The notes: a model not told the origin generated them from the sequence alone. A DNA stretch of 64,000 nt from Thermus sediminis (GCF_003426945.1 NZ_QURO01000004.1:1240001-1304000), one strand, 5' to 3'; positions 38,146 through 46,642 are shown, numbered from the stretch's first letter. Made by a program: numbers and translations.

Positions 38146-39393
38146 TTAGCGGAGCCTTTCCGGTAGCTCCACCAGCCAAAGCTTGGTGGGTTTTTCCTCG
38201 CCCACGGCGAAGTCGTTGTCCGAGATGAGGGCCAGGGTCTTGCCGTCCTCCAGGAGGGCCAGCCCCTCCAGCTTGTCGGTGTCAAACTCCTTGAACTTCC
38301 AGGTCTCCAGGAGAAGCCGCCGCGTGGGCAGGCGGATGCCTAGCCCCGCGTAGTCCGTTCCCGCCTTGTCCAGCTCGGGGCTTTCCCCGTCGGGGCGCTC
38401 CAGGAGGTTGGTGGCCTCCTTGAAGTCCACCAGGTAGATGCGGGCCCCGCCCTCGGCCCGTTCCAGGAGGAGAAGGGTTTCCTCCTTGACCCAGAAGGCT
38501 GCCGAATACTTCATGTCCCTGGGCCGGTTGGCCTTGGGATAGTCCTTGGGGTCGGAGAAGGGGACCAGGTACATCCCCGTGGTCCGCACGTTCAAGGGGT
38601 CGGAGACATCCAGCCGCACCGCCCGCGCCACCAGGCTCCCGTCAAAGGCGGGGTCTCTGGTACTTCCGATGGGGCTTTGCAGGATGGCCCAGGCCGTTTT
38701 CCCGTCGGAGGAAAGGGCCAGGTTTTCCAGGCCCCGGTTGTTGCGCCTCTGGGCCAGGATGCCGGGGAGGGTGTCCTTGACCGGGTAGTCCGCCTCCAAA
38801 CGCACCCCCTTGGGCACGAAGCGGGCTCGTACCACCCCCTCGAGGTCCACGTACACCAGGGAAGGGGCGTACTCCTCCACCAGGAGGTACCCCTTGTTCC
38901 CCGGCAGGACCACCACGTCCTCAGGGTCTAGGCCATTGGGGTCGTAGGCCAGGCGGGCGGTGCAGGAGGTGTCCAGGAAGGGGAGGTCGTCCTGGGGTCG
39001 ATTGGGCAGGCCCGTCACCGGCCTGCCCTTGGGGGTGTAGAGGGGGAGGCTCCGCTCCACCCAGGCTTCCCGGCCCTCGAGGCGGAGGAAGACCAGGCTC
39101 GGGGTGAAGCGGGGAACAGGGAAGACCTTGCCGCTTCCCCGGGCGCAGTCCAGGTTGGGGCCCCGGTCGGTGAGGCCCAGGAAGCGGTTCTCCCCTAGGG
39201 GATAGAGGCCGGACCCTGGGGCGGGCAGGTCCAGCCGGGCGAGGCCCGCCGCCTGGGCCAAGGCCACCTCCTGGGGCAGGAGGTAGGGGTTCAGGGCCTG
39301 GAGAGGGGTGGGCGCCAGGCCGTAGACTCCCACCACCTTCTGGGCCAAGGCTGCGCCCAAGAGAAGGCTTGCTAGGGTCAGGGTCTTTTTCAT
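38146..39393 (-). CDS. Secreted esterase-like activity of phytase family protein
   Basis: 415 residues. A signal peptide (MKKTLTLASLLLGAALAQ) directs it out of the cytoplasm. The rest is a beta-propeller-like chain with LGLTDRGPNLDC, KGYLLVEEYAPSLVYVDLEG and EGLALLEDGKTLALISDND, the pattern of the phytase-like domain (PF13449 type). It may hydrolyse organic phosphate esters outside the cell, which fits the Pho-like box upstream. ATG 39393 has AGAGGTG upstream; two codons earlier is another Met. Confidence 0.78.
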   Translation of the reverse strand: MKKTLTLASLLLGAALAQKVVGVYGLAPTPLQALNPYLLPQEVALAQAAGLARLDLPAPGSGLYPLGENRFLGLTDRGPNLDCARGSGKVFPVPRFTPSLVFLRLEGREAWVERSLPLYTPKGRPVTGLPNRPQDDLPFLDTSCTARLAYDPNGLDPEDVVVLPGNKGYLLVEEYAPSLVYVDLEGVVRARFVPKGVRLEADYPVKDTLPGILAQRRNNRGLENLALSSDGKTAWAILQSPIGSTRDPAFDGSLVARAVRLDVSDPLNVRTTGMYLVPFSDPKDYPKANRPRDMKYSAAFWVKEETLLLLERAEGGARIYLVDFKEATNLLERPDGESPELDKAGTDYAGLGIRLPTRRLLLETWKFKEFDTDKLEGLALLEDGKTLALISDNDFAVGEEKPTKLWLVELPERLR

Positions 39394-39430
39394 GGGCACC
39401 TCTAGAAGAGGGGCTCTTGCCCCCGGGGGA

Positions 39431-39462
39431 AGCCTAGAGGGTAAACGTCAGAGGCCGGTCAT
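39431..39462 (-). promoter_or_regulatory. Pho-like box and promoter of the phytase-like gene
   Basis: Minus strand: ATGAC (39458-39462) and CTGAC (39447-39451), 11 bp apart; 9 bp after CTGACG comes TAGGCT (39431-39436). The start codon is 37 nt further on, with a ribosome binding site, so this target is led. Confidence 0.6.
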
Positions 39463-39535
39463 ACCACCCCGGCAGAAAGTGCTCGGTGGGCCTCTAGCTG
39501 ACCGAAGGAAACAAGAAGAAAGGGTATCAAAGGGA

Positions 39536-39562
39536 AGGGCCCTGGGGAGGCCCCAGGGCCCT
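39536..39562 (-). terminator. Strong hairpin terminator after ugpB
   Basis: AGGGCCCTGGGG pairs over 12 bp with CCCCAGGGCCCT, loop of 3. On the minus strand it lies 13 nt after the ugpB stop and is followed by TTCCCTTTGATACCCTTTCTT. Confidence 0.8.
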
Positions 39563-39575
39563 GCGGCCATGGGGC

Positions 39576-40874
39576 CTACCGCCCCACGCTGGCGTTGTAC
39601 CGAGCTAGGGCCTGGTCCGCCCTAGCCTTGGCCGCGGCCAGGGCCTCCCTAGCGGGCCTGCCCCGCAGGACCTCTTCCCAGGCGGCTTCCACGTACTGGC
39701 GGATCTCCGGGAAGCTCCCCATGAGGCACCCAGCGGAGGCGTTGTTGACCTTGGAGGTGGCCAGCTGCTGAATGGCGGTGGTGAGGTTGGGGTTCCTCAC
39801 CCGGGCTTGCCGGACCTCAGGGAGCTCGTCCACCCCCTTGACCACGGGGAAGTAGCCCGTGGCAACGTGCCACTTGCCCTGGGTCTTGGGCTCCAGGAGG
39901 AAGCGCACGAAAGCCCAGGCGGCCTCGGTCTCCTCTGCGGGGAAGCCCCTGAGCACGTAAAGGGCGGCCCCGCCGATGGCCACGCCATTCCGCTCCCTGA
40001 GGTAGGGGAAGAAGGCGGTGCGCACGGGGAAGCGGCCCCCCACCTGGCGCAGGACCCCGGCGAGGCTCGCTGTGGAATAGGTGGCGATGGCTGCCTGGCC
40101 CTGGGAGAAGAGGTTCTGGGAGTCACTCCAGTTCCGGCCGGTATTGACAGCCACCCCTTCCCGGACCAACCGGGCGTAGGTGTCCAGGAGGGCGACCGCG
40201 GCCTCGTTGTCAAAGCTCACCGCCGTGGCCCGGGCCCTGCGGCCGTTTTCGTTGTTGCAGAAGTGGAAGCCGGAGTTGTAGGAGAACTGCTCCACAAACC
40301 AGGAGCTAATTGGGATGGAAAGGCCGTAGCGCACCGTCCTGCCGGAGGCATCCCTTTTGGTGAGCTTGCGGGCGGCCTCCTCCAGGTCGTTGAGGCTCCA
40401 GGTGGGCTTGAAGTCCAGGCCCGCCTCCTGGAAGGCGGCCATGTTGAAGTAGAGGAGGGGGTTGGAGGAGTTGAAGGCCAGGCCGTAGAGCTTGCCGTCC
40501 ACGGTGTAGTAGCTCCGGGTCTGGGGGACGAAGTTATCCAGGTTGAAGCCCCTCTGCCGGGCCAGGTCCTCTAGGGGAATCACGGCGCCCGAGTCCGCCA
40601 TGATCCGGGCCCCGATGTCGTAGACCTGGATCACGTGGGGGTAGCCCCGGCCCGCCCTTAAGGCGGCCAGGAGCCTATTGATGCCGTCGTCGTAGCTCCC
40701 CACGTACTGGCTTCTGACCTCGTACCGGTTCTGGCTGGCGTTAAAGTCCCTGACCAGGGCCTCCGTGGCCTCCCCCAGCACCCCGCCCATGGAGTGCCAG
40801 AAGGTGATCTGGACCCTTTGGGCCAGTGCCGCCCCTAGGGCCAACACCGCTAGACCTACTGCGAGCTTCCGCAT
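39576..40874 (-). CDS. ugpB: Sugar-phosphate ABC transporter substrate-binding protein, UgpB-like
   Basis: 432 residues with a signal peptide (MRKLAVGLAVLALGAALAQ). ITFWHSMGGVLGEATEALV and GLAFNSSNPLLYFNMAAF match UgpB, which binds glycerol 3-phosphate or glycerophosphodiesters outside the membrane. It is the third gene of a ugpA-ugpE-ugpB unit; no ATPase gene (ugpC) is present, so a shared ATPase encoded elsewhere is likely. Confidence 0.85.
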   Translation of the reverse strand: MRKLAVGLAVLALGAALAQRVQITFWHSMGGVLGEATEALVRDFNASQNRYEVRSQYVGSYDDGINRLLAALRAGRGYPHVIQVYDIGARIMADSGAVIPLEDLARQRGFNLDNFVPQTRSYYTVDGKLYGLAFNSSNPLLYFNMAAFQEAGLDFKPTWSLNDLEEAARKLTKRDASGRTVRYGLSIPISSWFVEQFSYNSGFHFCNNENGRRARATAVSFDNEAAVALLDTYARLVREGVAVNTGRNWSDSQNLFSQGQAAIATYSTASLAGVLRQVGGRFPVRTAFFPYLRERNGVAIGGAALYVLRGFPAEETEAAWAFVRFLLEPKTQGKWHVATGYFPVVKGVDELPEVRQARVRNPNLTTAIQQLATSKVNNASAGCLMGSFPEIRQYVEAAWEEVLRGRPAREALAAAKARADQALARYNASVGR

Positions 40875-40883
40875 ACCGACCTC

Positions 40884-41696
40884 CTATCCCTTCAGCCCGC
40901 CCAGGGCGATCCCCTTGACGAAGGCCCTTTGGGCGAGCAGGAAGGCCAAAAGGGTGGGCAGGAGCACCAGGAAGCTGGCCGCGGCCACCACGTTCCAGCG
41001 GGCCACGGCATCGGCCTCGTTCAGGATGAAGTTGATGGCGATCTGGGCCGTTTGCATCTCCCTGGACTGGGTGACCACCAGGGGCCAGAGGTACATGTTC
41101 CAGGCCCCGATGAAGGTGAGGGCTGCCAGGGCCCCCAGGGCGGGGGCGGAAAGGGGCAGGGCCACGTGGCGGATGAGGCCCAGGTGGCCTGCCCCATCTA
41201 TCCGGGCGGCGTCAAAGTAGTCCTCGGGGATGGTCTTGATGTACTGGCGGAGGAGGAAGACCCCTAGGGGGCTTGCGGCGAAGGGGAGGATGAGGGCCTG
41301 GTAGGTGTCCAGCCAGTCCAGGCGGTTGATGAGGAGGTATAGGGGAAGGAAGGTCACCTCCCCGGGCACCAGGAGGAGGGCCACTACCAGGCCGAAAAAG
41401 ACCTTCTGGCTCCGAAAGGGGATGCGGGCCAGGCCGTAGCCCGCGAGGAGGCTGGTGAGGAGGACCCCGAGGGTGGCCAGGGAGGCCACCAGGAGGCTAT
41501 TGAGGAGGTACCGCCAGAGGGGGTAGTCCGTGAGGGCGGCCCGGTAGCCCTCGAGGCTCACCTTGGGGGGCAGGAGGCCCGGGGTGAAGAGGTCCTCGGG
41601 AGCGCGGAGGCTGGCGGAGAGGAGGACCAGAAGGGGCAGGACGAGGAGGAAGGCGTAAAAGGAGGCCAGGAGGTAGGTGGGCCAAAGCCTACGCAT
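40884..41696 (-). CDS. ugpE: ABC transporter permease, UgpE-like
   Basis: 270 residues with six helices. The cytoplasmic EAA loop, which contacts the ATPase, is DAARIDGAGHLGLIRHVALP near 180-200. ATG 41696 (MRRLWPTYLLASFYAFLL) is chosen; an upstream GTG-type start only adds residues antisense to nothing conserved. It overlaps the ugpA end by 8 nt. Confidence 0.87.
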   Translation of the reverse strand: MRRLWPTYLLASFYAFLLVLPLLVLLSASLRAPEDLFTPGLLPPKVSLEGYRAALTDYPLWRYLLNSLLVASLATLGVLLTSLLAGYGLARIPFRSQKVFFGLVVALLLVPGEVTFLPLYLLINRLDWLDTYQALILPFAASPLGVFLLRQYIKTIPEDYFDAARIDGAGHLGLIRHVALPLSAPALGALAALTFIGAWNMYLWPLVVTQSREMQTAQIAINFILNEADAVARWNVVAAASFLVLLPTLLAFLLAQRAFVKGIALGGLKG

Positions 41697-42612
41697 AGTG
41701 CACCCTCCTCCCAAGGAGCCGGAACTGCAAGGCGGCCAGGACCACCAGGAGGAGGAAGAGGAGAAGCCCTTGTGCGGCGGCGTAGGCGAAGCGGAAGTTG
41801 AAGAAGGCCTCCTGGTAGACCCGGTAGATCCAAACCATGGTGCTCTCTATGGGCCCGCCGCGGGTGAGCAGGTGGATCTGGCCGAAGGCGGTGAGGCTTT
41901 TCAGGAGGACCAGGAGGCCCACCAGGAAGAGGGTGGGGGAAAGGAGGGGGAGGACCACCCTCCAGAAGCGGGTCCAGGGGCTGGCCCCGTCCACGCTAGC
42001 TGCCTCCAGGACCTCCTCGGGGATGTTCTGGAGCCCCGCGGTGAGGAGGATGGCCGTGAACCCCACCCCCGCCCAGGCGGTGACCACGGCCAAGGTGGGG
42101 AGGGCCAGGTCCGGGTTGGTGAGCCAAGGCTGGGGGGAAAGGCCTAGGGTCCTCAGGACGTGGTTTAGGTAGCCTCCCACGGGGTGGAGGAACCAGCCCC
42201 AGGCCACTGCGGCCACGGCGGTGGGCACGGCGGTGGTGAGGAAGAAGAGGGTGCGGAAGAGGGCCACCCCAGGGTAGGGGCGCCACACCAGGAGGGCGGC
42301 GAGGAGGCCCAGGAGGAGCTCCAAGGGTACCACCAGGGCGGCGAAGAGGAGGGTGGTCTTTGCGCTTCTCCAAAAGGCCGGGTCTTGGAGCACCTGGCGG
42401 TAGTTGTCAAGCCCGCTATAGCGCAGGTCCCGACCGAAGAGGTCCTCTTGGTGGAGGGAGAGCCAGATCGCCTGGCCCAGGGGAACCACGTAGAAGAGGA
42501 AGAAGAGGCCAAAGGCGGGGAGGAGGAGGCCCAAGGCCCAGGCTTCCTCCTTGCGCCTTCGGGCCCGGGCCTGCGCCTGCGTGGATGCGGATGCCCTAAT
42601 CACAAGGGCCAT
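41689..42612 (-). CDS. ugpA: ABC transporter permease, UgpA-like
   Basis: Up to 307 residues, six helices, with the EAA loop EAASVDGASPWTRFWRVVLP near 210-230. The first ATG at 42612 lies within the proposed -10 hexamer GAGTAT (42611-42616); transcription from there would start near 42604, so the true start is probably the GTG at 42603 (VIRASASTQAQ) in a leaderless mRNA. Divergent from the TIM-barrel gene across a double Pho-like box. Confidence 0.87.
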   Translation of the reverse strand: MALVIRASASTQAQARARRRKEEAWALGLLLPAFGLFFLFYVVPLGQAIWLSLHQEDLFGRDLRYSGLDNYRQVLQDPAFWRSAKTTLLFAALVVPLELLLGLLAALLVWRPYPGVALFRTLFFLTTAVPTAVAAVAWGWFLHPVGGYLNHVLRTLGLSPQPWLTNPDLALPTLAVVTAWAGVGFTAILLTAGLQNIPEEVLEAASVDGASPWTRFWRVVLPLLSPTLFLVGLLVLLKSLTAFGQIHLLTRGGPIESTMVWIYRVYQEAFFNFRFAYAAAQGLLLFLLLVVLAALQFRLLGRRVHYA

Positions 42613-42642
42613 ACTCCCAGAGGTTTGTCAGAAGGGCGTCAT
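42611..42642 (-). promoter_or_regulatory. Pho-like box and promoter of ugpA
   Basis: Minus strand: ATGAC (42638-42642) and CTGAC (42627-42631), 11 bp apart; 9 bp after CTGACA comes GAGTAT (42611-42616). Seven nt later is GTG 42603. Confidence 0.6.
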
Positions 42643-42649
42643 CCCCGCC

Positions 42650-42681
42650 CTGACCCTCTTCTGACGGCGGGGGGCTAGTCT
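42650..42681 (+). promoter_or_regulatory. Pho-like box and promoter of the TIM-barrel gene
   Basis: CTGAC at 42650-42654 and 42661-42665, 11 bp apart; 9 bp after CTGACG comes TAGTCT (42676-42681); 6 nt later the ATG. With the ugpA box it forms a back-to-back pair, so GTCAGAAG (42627) and CTTCTGAC (42658) also make an inverted repeat. Confidence 0.65.
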
Positions 42682-42687
42682 TGGGCC

Positions 42688-43425
42688 ATGGATGTCCGCC
42701 TAAGCCTCCACGTGCGGAACCTCAAGGCCAAGGCCCCCCTCCTGGAGGCCCTGGGCCTTGGGGCCGAGGCCTACCTGGACCCGGAGCTCCTGGAGGACGA
42801 CGAGCTTTTCGGGAAAATGCCCGCCCTTTCCTTCCCCCTTTCCGTCCACCTTCCCTTCTGGAACTTGGACCTCCTCTCCCCGGACCCCGAGGTGGCGGGC
42901 CTCACCTTAAGGCGCCTCCTCTTGGGCCTGGAGCGGGCGGTGGAGCTGGGGGCGGACCGGGCGGTCCTCCACTCCGGCATCCCCGCGGGCCGCACCCCGG
43001 AGGAGGCCTTGGAAAGGGCCCCCATCCTGGCTGAGGCCCTGCGGCCGGTGGTGCGCCGGGCCCGGGCCCTGGGGGTGGCCCTCTTCCTAGAGAACACCCA
43101 TGAGCCCGATCCCGCCTCCCTCAGGGTGGTCCTCGAGGCCCTGCCGGAACTGGGCTTCTGCTTTGACCCCAGCCACGCCCAGGTCTTCAGCCGCACCCCG
43201 GCTCCCGAACCCTGGCTGGCCCTGGCCCCGGACCACCTCCACCTCAATGACCACGACGGGACCTACGACCGCCACTGGAACCTGGGCCGGGGCGTGGGCC
43301 GCCCCGAGGCCTGGTTAGGAGGCTGCCTGGAGGCCACCCTGGTCCTCGAGGTCCGGGGGGACCCCACCCCCTCCCTGCGCTGGCTGGAGGGGTTTTTTGA
43401 CCGAGCCTTGACGGAAGCCCCATAG
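42688..43425 (+). CDS. Sugar phosphate isomerase/epimerase-like TIM-barrel protein
   Basis: 245 residues, AP-endonuclease-2/xylose-isomerase-like fold. Probable metal ligands lie in LFLENTHEPDPASL near 132-145, FCFDPSHAQVF near 156-166 and HLNDHDGTYDRHW near 180-192. Substrate unknown; the divergent promoter shared with ugp and the Pho-like box suggest a phosphoester or glycerophosphate derivative. ATG 42688 is 6 nt from the -10, so leaderless. surE follows after 9 nt. Confidence 0.75.
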   Translation: MDVRLSLHVRNLKAKAPLLEALGLGAEAYLDPELLEDDELFGKMPALSFPLSVHLPFWNLDLLSPDPEVAGLTLRRLLLGLERAVELGADRAVLHSGIPAGRTPEEALERAPILAEALRPVVRRARALGVALFLENTHEPDPASLRVVLEALPELGFCFDPSHAQVFSRTPAPEPWLALAPDHLHLNDHDGTYDRHWNLGRGVGRPEAWLGGCLEATLVLEVRGDPTPSLRWLEGFFDRALTEAP

Positions 43426-43428
43426 GGT
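43397..43428 (+). promoter_or_regulatory. Pho-like box and promoter of surE
   Basis: TTGAC at 43397-43401 and 43408-43412, 11 bp apart; 9 bp after TTGACG comes TAGGGT (43423-43428); 6 nt later the ATG of surE. The box lies inside the end of the TIM-barrel coding sequence. Confidence 0.6.
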
Positions 43429-43434
43429 GGGGCC

Positions 43435-44169
43435 ATGGGACGAAGAATCCTGGTCAGCAACGACGACGGCATCTATAGCCCCGGGCTTTGGGCCTTGGCG
43501 GAGGCGGCGAGCCTGTTTGGCGAGGTGGCGGTGAGCGCCCCCGATGCGGAGCAGAGCGGGGCCGGGCACGCCATCTCCATCGCCCACCCCCTAAGGGCCT
43601 ACCCCCACCCTGCTCCCTTCCCCGCCTACCGGGTCCGGGGGACCCCAGCGGACTGCGTGGCCCTGGGCCTCCACCTCCTGGGGCCGGTGGACCTGGTCCT
43701 CTCCGGGGTGAACCTGGGGAGCAACCTGGGCCACGAGATCTGGCACTCCGGCACCGTGGCCGCGGCCAAGCAGGGCTTCCTCCTGGGGGCCTCCGCCGCT
43801 GCCTTTAGCGTGCGCATGAACGGGGAGGAGCCGGACTTCCACGCCCTAAAACCTTGGATTGAGGACGTTCTAGAGGTCCTCCTCAGCCTCGAGGGGCCCT
43901 TCCTGGTGAACGTCAACCTGCCCCTCAGGCCCAAGGGGATGCTCTGGACCCGGCAGTCCGTGCGCCGCTACGAGGGCCTGGTGGTCCCCGAGGCCGACCC
44001 CATGGGCCGGCCCGTCTACTGGTTCGCCGCCAAGCCCCTCACCGAGGCCGAGGAGGGCACGGACCGCTGGGCGGTGGAGCAGGGCTTCGTGAGCCTCACC
44101 CCCTTGCGCCTGGACCTCACGGACGAGGGGAAGCTTTCTCCCAGGTACCGCGATGTGGCCCACCCTTAG
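43435..44169 (+). CDS. surE: 5'/3'-nucleotidase SurE
   Basis: 244 residues. The metal site [17 protein letters not shown] starts the protein, and [17 protein letters not shown] near 34-50 and [20 protein letters not shown] near 90-110 complete the family signature. SurE removes phosphate from nucleoside monophosphates and short polyphosphates. The ATG is 6 nt from its own -10, so it can be transcribed apart from the preceding gene. Overlaps the next gene by 17 nt. Confidence 0.94.
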   Translation: MGRRILVSNDDGIYSPGLWALAEAASLFGEVAVSAPDAEQSGAGHAISIAHPLRAYPHPAPFPAYRVRGTPADCVALGLHLLGPVDLVLSGVNLGSNLGHEIWHSGTVAAAKQGFLLGASAAAFSVRMNGEEPDFHALKPWIEDVLEVLLSLEGPFLVNVNLPLRPKGMLWTRQSVRRYEGLVVPEADPMGRPVYWFAAKPLTEAEEGTDRWAVEQGFVSLTPLRLDLTDEGKLSPRYRDVAHP

Positions 44170-44869
44170 CGTGGTTCTGCCCACCCGGAACCGGCCCCAC
44201 CTCCTCCGGCAGGCCCTCCTGAGCCTTCTCCGCCAGACCTATCGCAGATTTGAAGCCGTGGTGGCCGAAGACGGGGAAGGGGAGGGCCTTGGGGTGGTGG
44301 AGGCCCTCAAAGAGCCCCACATCAAGGGGGTATGGTCCGGGAAAAGGGGGCAGGTGGGGGCTAGGCTCCGGGCCCTGGAGGTGGCCCAAGGAGATGCTGT
44401 CCTCTTCCTGGACGACGACGACCTCCTCCTGGACCCCGCCTACCTCTACCGGGTGGCCCGGGCCCTGAAGGGGGGCGAGGGGGTGGCCTACTCCGGGGGC
44501 CTCCTCCTGACCCCAAGCGAGGCGATCCCCTACGAGCCCGGCCCCCCGGGGCCCTGGCTCCTCAAGGACAACCGCATCCTGGCCTCGGGGACCGCCCTGC
44601 CCCGCAAGGCCCTCCAGGACCTGGGGGGGCTTGACCCCCAGATGGGCCACTACTGGGACTGGGACCTCTGGCTCCGCGCCTTTAGGGCCGGGCTTCCCTT
44701 CCACTACCTCCCCGGGCCCAACGTGGGGGTGAGGGTCCACGGGGAGAACCAGAGCTACGGGGCCAACCTGGAGTCCAGGCGGCGGGACCTCTCCTCCCTC
44801 ATGGCCAAACACCGCCTGGAGGGCATCACCCTCAAGGACCACCTCCAACTGGCCCTGACAGCCTCCTGA
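44153..44869 (+). CDS. Family 2 glycosyltransferase
   Basis: 238 residues, GT-A fold. [20 protein letters not shown] begins the protein; the nucleotide-sugar/metal site is [13 protein letters not shown] near 83-95. [20 protein letters not shown] near 164-183 is typical. Acceptor and sugar unknown. It overlaps surE by 17 nt and its 3' end contains the Pho-like box of the phosphatase gene. Confidence 0.85.
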   Translation: MWPTLSVVLPTRNRPHLLRQALLSLLRQTYRRFEAVVAEDGEGEGLGVVEALKEPHIKGVWSGKRGQVGARLRALEVAQGDAVLFLDDDDLLLDPAYLYRVARALKGGEGVAYSGGLLLTPSEAIPYEPGPPGPWLLKDNRILASGTALPRKALQDLGGLDPQMGHYWDWDLWLRAFRAGLPFHYLPGPNVGVRVHGENQSYGANLESRRRDLSSLMAKHRLEGITLKDHLQLALTAS

Positions 44870-44886
44870 CAAGGGCGTGTTTGCAT
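44855..44886 (+). promoter_or_regulatory. Pho-like box and promoter of the alkaline phosphatase gene
   Basis: CTGAC at 44855-44859 and 44866-44870, 11 bp apart; 9 bp after CTGACA comes TTGCAT (44881-44886). Start codon 20 nt later, with GGAGGTGA before it. Confidence 0.65.
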
Positions 44887-44906
44887 GGTCTCCGGAGGTG
44901 AATCGT

Positions 44907-46412
44907 ATGAAACGAAGGGACCTCCTCAAGACGGCGGCGCTCCTAGGAAGCCTGAGCCTGGCCCCCAAGGGCCTGGCCCAAGGGGCCCCGCAGAACGCCC
45001 CGGCCCTGGGCCGCAGGTACAGGAACCTCATCGTCTTCGTCTACGACGGCTTCTCCTGGGAGGACTACGCCATCGCTCAGGCCTACGCCAGGCGGCGCCT
45101 GGGGCGCACCCTCCACCTGGAGCGCCTCCTAGCCCGCTACCCGAACGGCCTCCTCAACACCTACAGCCTCACCAGCTACGTCACCGAGTCCAGCGCCGCC
45201 GGCAACGCCTTCTCCTGCGGGGTCAAGACGGTGAACGGGGGCCTGGCGGTCCATGCGGACGGCACCCCCCTGAAGCCCTTCTTCGCCGCCGCCAAGGAGG
45301 CGGGCAAGGCGGTGGGCCTGGTGACCACCACCACCGTCACCCACGCCACCCCCGCCAGCTTCGTGATCTCCAATGTGGACCGCAACGCGGAAAACCAGAT
45401 CGCGGAGCAGTACCTGGCCTTCGGGGCCGAGGTCTACCTGGGGGGCGGGGACCGCTTCTTCAACCCCGAGAGGCGCCCTGACAAGAAGGACCTCTATGGG
45501 GAGTTCCGGAAGGCGGGGTATGGGGTGGTGCGCGCCCCGGAGGAGCTGCGGGCCAGCAACGCCTCCAAGCTCCTGGGGGTCTTCTCGGATAGCCACGTCC
45601 CCTACGAGGTGGACCGGCGCTTCCAGGGGGTGAAGGTCCCGAGCCTCAAGGAGATGGTCCAGGCGGCCCTTCCCCGCCTAGCCTCCTACCGCAACGGCTT
45701 CGTCCTGCAGGTGGAGGCGGGGCGCATTGACCACGCCAACCACCTGAACGACCCCGCCGCCACCCTTTGGGATGTCCTGGCCGCGGACGAGGCCCTGGAG
45801 CTCCTCACCAGCTTCGTGGATCAGCGCCCAGATACCCTCCTCATCCTGGTCTCCGACCACGCCACCGGGGTAGGGGCCCTCTACGGGGCGGGGCGGAGCT
45901 ACCTGGAGAGCTCGGTGGGGGTAGACCTCCTCGAGGGCCAGAAGGCCAGCTTCGAGCAGATGGGCCGGGTCTTGGGACAGAACCCCGACCCTGCCCAGGT
46001 GAAGGAGGTCTTCCAGGCCATGAAGGGGGTGGCCCTCACCGAAGAAGAGGCCCAGATGGTGGTGGAGGCCGTCACCAGGAGGGTTCACCGCCCCGACGGC
46101 ATCCGCTACGGCATCCAGCCCGCCAATACCATGTCCTGGGCCATGAACCAGCGGAACGCTAGCCGGCCTGACCGGCCCAACATCGGCTGGAGCTCGGGCC
46201 ACCATACGGCGAGCCCGGTGATCGCCCTCCTCTACGGGCAGGGCCTCCGCTTCCTCCAGCTTGGCCTCATGGACAACACCCACGTCTTCCGCCTCATGGG
46301 CGAGGCCTTGGGTATCCGCTACCAGAATCCGGTGATGTCGGAGGAGGAGGCCTTGGAGATCCTGAGGGCAAGGCCTCAGGGGATCCGCCACCCTGAGGAC
46401 GCTTGGGCTTAG
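44907..46412 (+). CDS. phoA: Alkaline phosphatase, Tat-exported
   Basis: 501 residues. The N-terminus MKRRDLLKTAALLGSLSLAP is a twin-arginine signal. Metal and catalytic sites: FVYDGFSWEDYA near 36-47, SYVTESSAAGNAFSCG near 90-105 with the nucleophilic Ser, VEAGRIDHANH near 271-281, LVSDHATGVG and SSGHHTASPV. It releases phosphate from monoesters outside the cytoplasm, the classic Pho regulon product. ATG 44907 follows GGAGGTGA at 7-8 nt. Ends before a strong hairpin. Confidence 0.92.
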   Translation: MKRRDLLKTAALLGSLSLAPKGLAQGAPQNAPALGRRYRNLIVFVYDGFSWEDYAIAQAYARRRLGRTLHLERLLARYPNGLLNTYSLTSYVTESSAAGNAFSCGVKTVNGGLAVHADGTPLKPFFAAAKEAGKAVGLVTTTTVTHATPASFVISNVDRNAENQIAEQYLAFGAEVYLGGGDRFFNPERRPDKKDLYGEFRKAGYGVVRAPEELRASNASKLLGVFSDSHVPYEVDRRFQGVKVPSLKEMVQAALPRLASYRNGFVLQVEAGRIDHANHLNDPAATLWDVLAADEALELLTSFVDQRPDTLLILVSDHATGVGALYGAGRSYLESSVGVDLLEGQKASFEQMGRVLGQNPDPAQVKEVFQAMKGVALTEEEAQMVVEAVTRRVHRPDGIRYGIQPANTMSWAMNQRNASRPDRPNIGWSSGHHTASPVIALLYGQGLRFLQLGLMDNTHVFRLMGEALGIRYQNPVMSEEEALEILRARPQGIRHPEDAWA

Positions 46413-46432
46413 CGGCCCGCTCCTCCTTCCCT

Positions 46433-46456
46433 AGCCCCCGGGCGCTCCCGGGGGCT
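46433..46456 (+). terminator. Hairpin terminator after alkaline phosphatase
   Basis: AGCCCCCGGG pairs over 10 bp with CCCGGGGGCT, 4-nt loop. Only a weak T-tract follows. The rest of 46413-46642 shows no gene. Confidence 0.7.
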
Positions 46457-46606
46457 TATGCTTGGCCCTTCTGCGGCCATGCCCCGCCTCGCCTCCCCAT
46501 CCGACTGCTAGGGATAGCCCCGAGGGGGATGCAGTGAAGATGGGGGTAAAGTCCTGCTGGTAGCGCTTGACGAGGGCCTACTGCAAATGCTAAGGTGGAC
46601 TTAACG

Positions 46607-46621
46607 ACCGGACGGTAAAAT
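46607..46621 (+). promoter_or_regulatory. Possible operator and -10 before the acyl-CoA cluster
   Basis: ACCG-GA-CGGT at 46607-46616 is a short palindrome that abuts TAAAAT at 46616-46621. TetR-family repressors of fatty-acid or phenylacetate genes in Thermus use short palindromes near the promoter. No clear -35. Weak. Confidence 0.3.
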
Positions 46622-46642
46622 CTCCCGGAAGGAGGTCTAAGG

